Positions 63,012 through 64,000 of a stretch of 64,000 nt of DNA are shown here, in pieces; within the stretch, counting starts at the first letter, position 1; every line of letters begins with the position of its first letter. The stretch is from Actinobacteria bacterium OV320. GTDB taxonomy: Bacteria > Actinomycetota > Actinomycetes > Streptomycetales > Streptomycetaceae. A program made the translations under genes and the position numbers. The stretch is taken from NCBI GenBank assembly GCA_001298545.1, contig LJCX01000023.1, positions 124,001 to 188,000 on the forward strand. Reading direction: 5' to 3'. Under the pieces are notes generated by a model. It searched no databases, had not been told where the DNA came from, and was given only the letters and a program-made list of their open reading frames with translations.

Positions 63012-63939
63012 GGGGAGTGTCGAGGAACAGCCCGCGGACGGCGGAACGGGTTCGATCGCGCACCGTGTCCCGGACCTGGGCGCGCTGGAGCTGCTGCTGG
63101 CGGTGGCACGGCTGGGCAGCCTGGGCGCGGCCGCGCGGGAGCTCGGCATCACTCAGCCGGCCGCGAGCAGCCGGATCCGGTCCATGGAACGCCAGCTGGG
63201 CGTGGCCCTGGTGGACCGCTCGCCGCGCGGCTCCCGGCTCACGGACACCGGCGCGCTGGTGACGGACTGGGCGGGGCGGGTCGTCGAGGCGGCGCGGGCG
63301 TTCGACGCCGGGGCGCAGGCGCTGCGGGTCCGCCGGGACTCGCGGCTGCGGGTGGCGGCGAGCATGACGATCGCCGAGTACCTGTTGCCCGGCTGGCTGC
63401 TCGCGCTGCGCGCCGGGCGGCCGGACACGGCGGTGTCGCTGCTCGCGGGCAACTCGGCGGCCGTCGCCGAGCGGCTGCTCTCCGGGGAGGCGGACCTCGG
63501 CTTCGTGGAGGGTCTCACGGTGCCGCCCGGCCTGGACTCGGCCGTGATAGCCCATGACCATCTGATCGTCGTGGTCGCGCCCGCCCACCCGTGGGCCCGC
63601 AGGCGGCGGCCGCTGCCCGCGGCCGAGCTGGCCTCGACGCCGCTGATCCTGCGCGAGAAGGGATCGGGGACCCGGCAGGTGCTCGACACGGCGCTGGGCG
63701 GGCTGGCCCGGCCGCTGATCGAGCTCTCCTCGACGACCGCGGTCAAGGCGGCGGCGGTCAGTGGGGCGGGGCCGGCGGTGCTGAGCGAACTGGCGGTCGG
63801 GGAGGAGCTGGGGCTGCGGCGGCTGGTGAAGGTGCCGGTGGAGGGGGTTGCGCTGGCGCGCGATCTGCGGGCGGTGTGGCCCACGGGGCATCGGCCTGCC
63901 GGGCCGGCGCGGGAGCTGTTGTCGTTGACGCGGGGGTAG
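63010..63939 (+). CDS. LysR-family transcriptional regulator
   Basis: A 309-residue regulator. LysR helix-turn-helix at about 20-80 (LGALELLLAVARLGSLGAAARELGITQPAASSRIRSMERQLG in parts) and an effector-binding domain of the type-2 periplasmic fold (LRVAASMTIAEYLLPGWL, LIVVVAPAHPWARR, LILREKGSGTRQVLD). The last block resembles CysB/CbbR-like regulators. It has no ribosome site and probably starts translation at the 5' end of its mRNA. It is divergent from the TDT transporter gene, its probable target. The remaining 61 bases of the window hold no gene. Confidence 0.92.
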   Translation: MGSVEEQPADGGTGSIAHRVPDLGALELLLAVARLGSLGAAARELGITQPAASSRIRSMERQLGVALVDRSPRGSRLTDTGALVTDWAGRVVEAARAFDAGAQALRVRRDSRLRVAASMTIAEYLLPGWLLALRAGRPDTAVSLLAGNSAAVAERLLSGEADLGFVEGLTVPPGLDSAVIAHDHLIVVVAPAHPWARRRRPLPAAELASTPLILREKGSGTRQVLDTALGGLARPLIELSSTTAVKAAAVSGAGPAVLSELAVGEELGLRRLVKVPVEGVALARDLRAVWPTGHRPAGPARELLSLTRG

Positions 63940-64000
63940 GTTCTCCCGGCCCCCGACCCCGCCGCCCCTTCCCTTCCCGACCCTGAGGGCGGTGCCCCCG

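Overview
The window is chromosomal DNA of a Streptomyces. Base composition is very GC-rich with strong third-position G/C, GTG and TTG starts are common, and the gene complement is actinobacterial: a Pup-proteasome system, PafBC, a Tat operon, a conservon with a P450, and gylR-glpF. Gene order matches, from memory, the S. coelicolor segment around SCO1659 down to SCO1620, read in the opposite direction. No rRNA, tRNA, IS element, phage or CRISPR array was seen.

Layout. 1-2 kb: the glycerol facilitator gene (cut by the left edge) behind its IclR-type regulator gylR. 2-6.5 kb: cobalamin-dependent methionine synthase and a HAD phosphatase. 6.9-10.2 kb: two tandem family-5 solute-binding lipoproteins with no permease genes, closed by a very long hairpin. 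10.3-16 kb: an orphan NarL-type response regulator, a RecB-like nuclease, an M50 site-2 protease with CBS domains, the tRNA m1A methyltransferase, a secreted protein and a ferredoxin.

16-26 kb is the Pup-proteasome locus: arc (mpa), dop, pup, an endonuclease-VII-like HNH gene overlapping prcB, prcB and prcA. A LacI/MFS pair follows, then pafA. 26-36 kb holds two FKBP prolyl isomerases, pafB-pafC, a zinc-ribbon protein, a small membrane protein, tatA, tatC, a diacylglycerol-kinase-like enzyme and a Ski2-like helicase.

36-43.6 kb is an allophanate-forming nitrogen cluster: allophanate hydrolase, urea/guanidine carboxylase, two DUF1989 proteins and a divergent TetR regulator. The carboxylase gene is interrupted by a 181-bp imperfect duplication that looks like an unmerged contig overlap. 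A palindrome between the DUF1989 and TetR genes recurs almost exactly, about 9 kb away, in front of an APC amino-acid permease. This suggests one regulon split across the window.

43.9-48.5 kb is a conservon (rarA-E/cvn9 type) ending in a cytochrome P450 that lacks the ExxR motif. 48.5-64 kb carries a pseudouridine synthase, an acetyltransferase, the permease, a PadR regulator with a drug-type ABC exporter, a siderophore-interacting reductase behind an iron box, a 5'-3' exonuclease, a two-gene glycine-betaine-type ABC system, a very GC-rich low-complexity stretch, a cupin regulator with a cytosolic metal-receptor-like protein, and a divergent TDT transporter/LysR pair.
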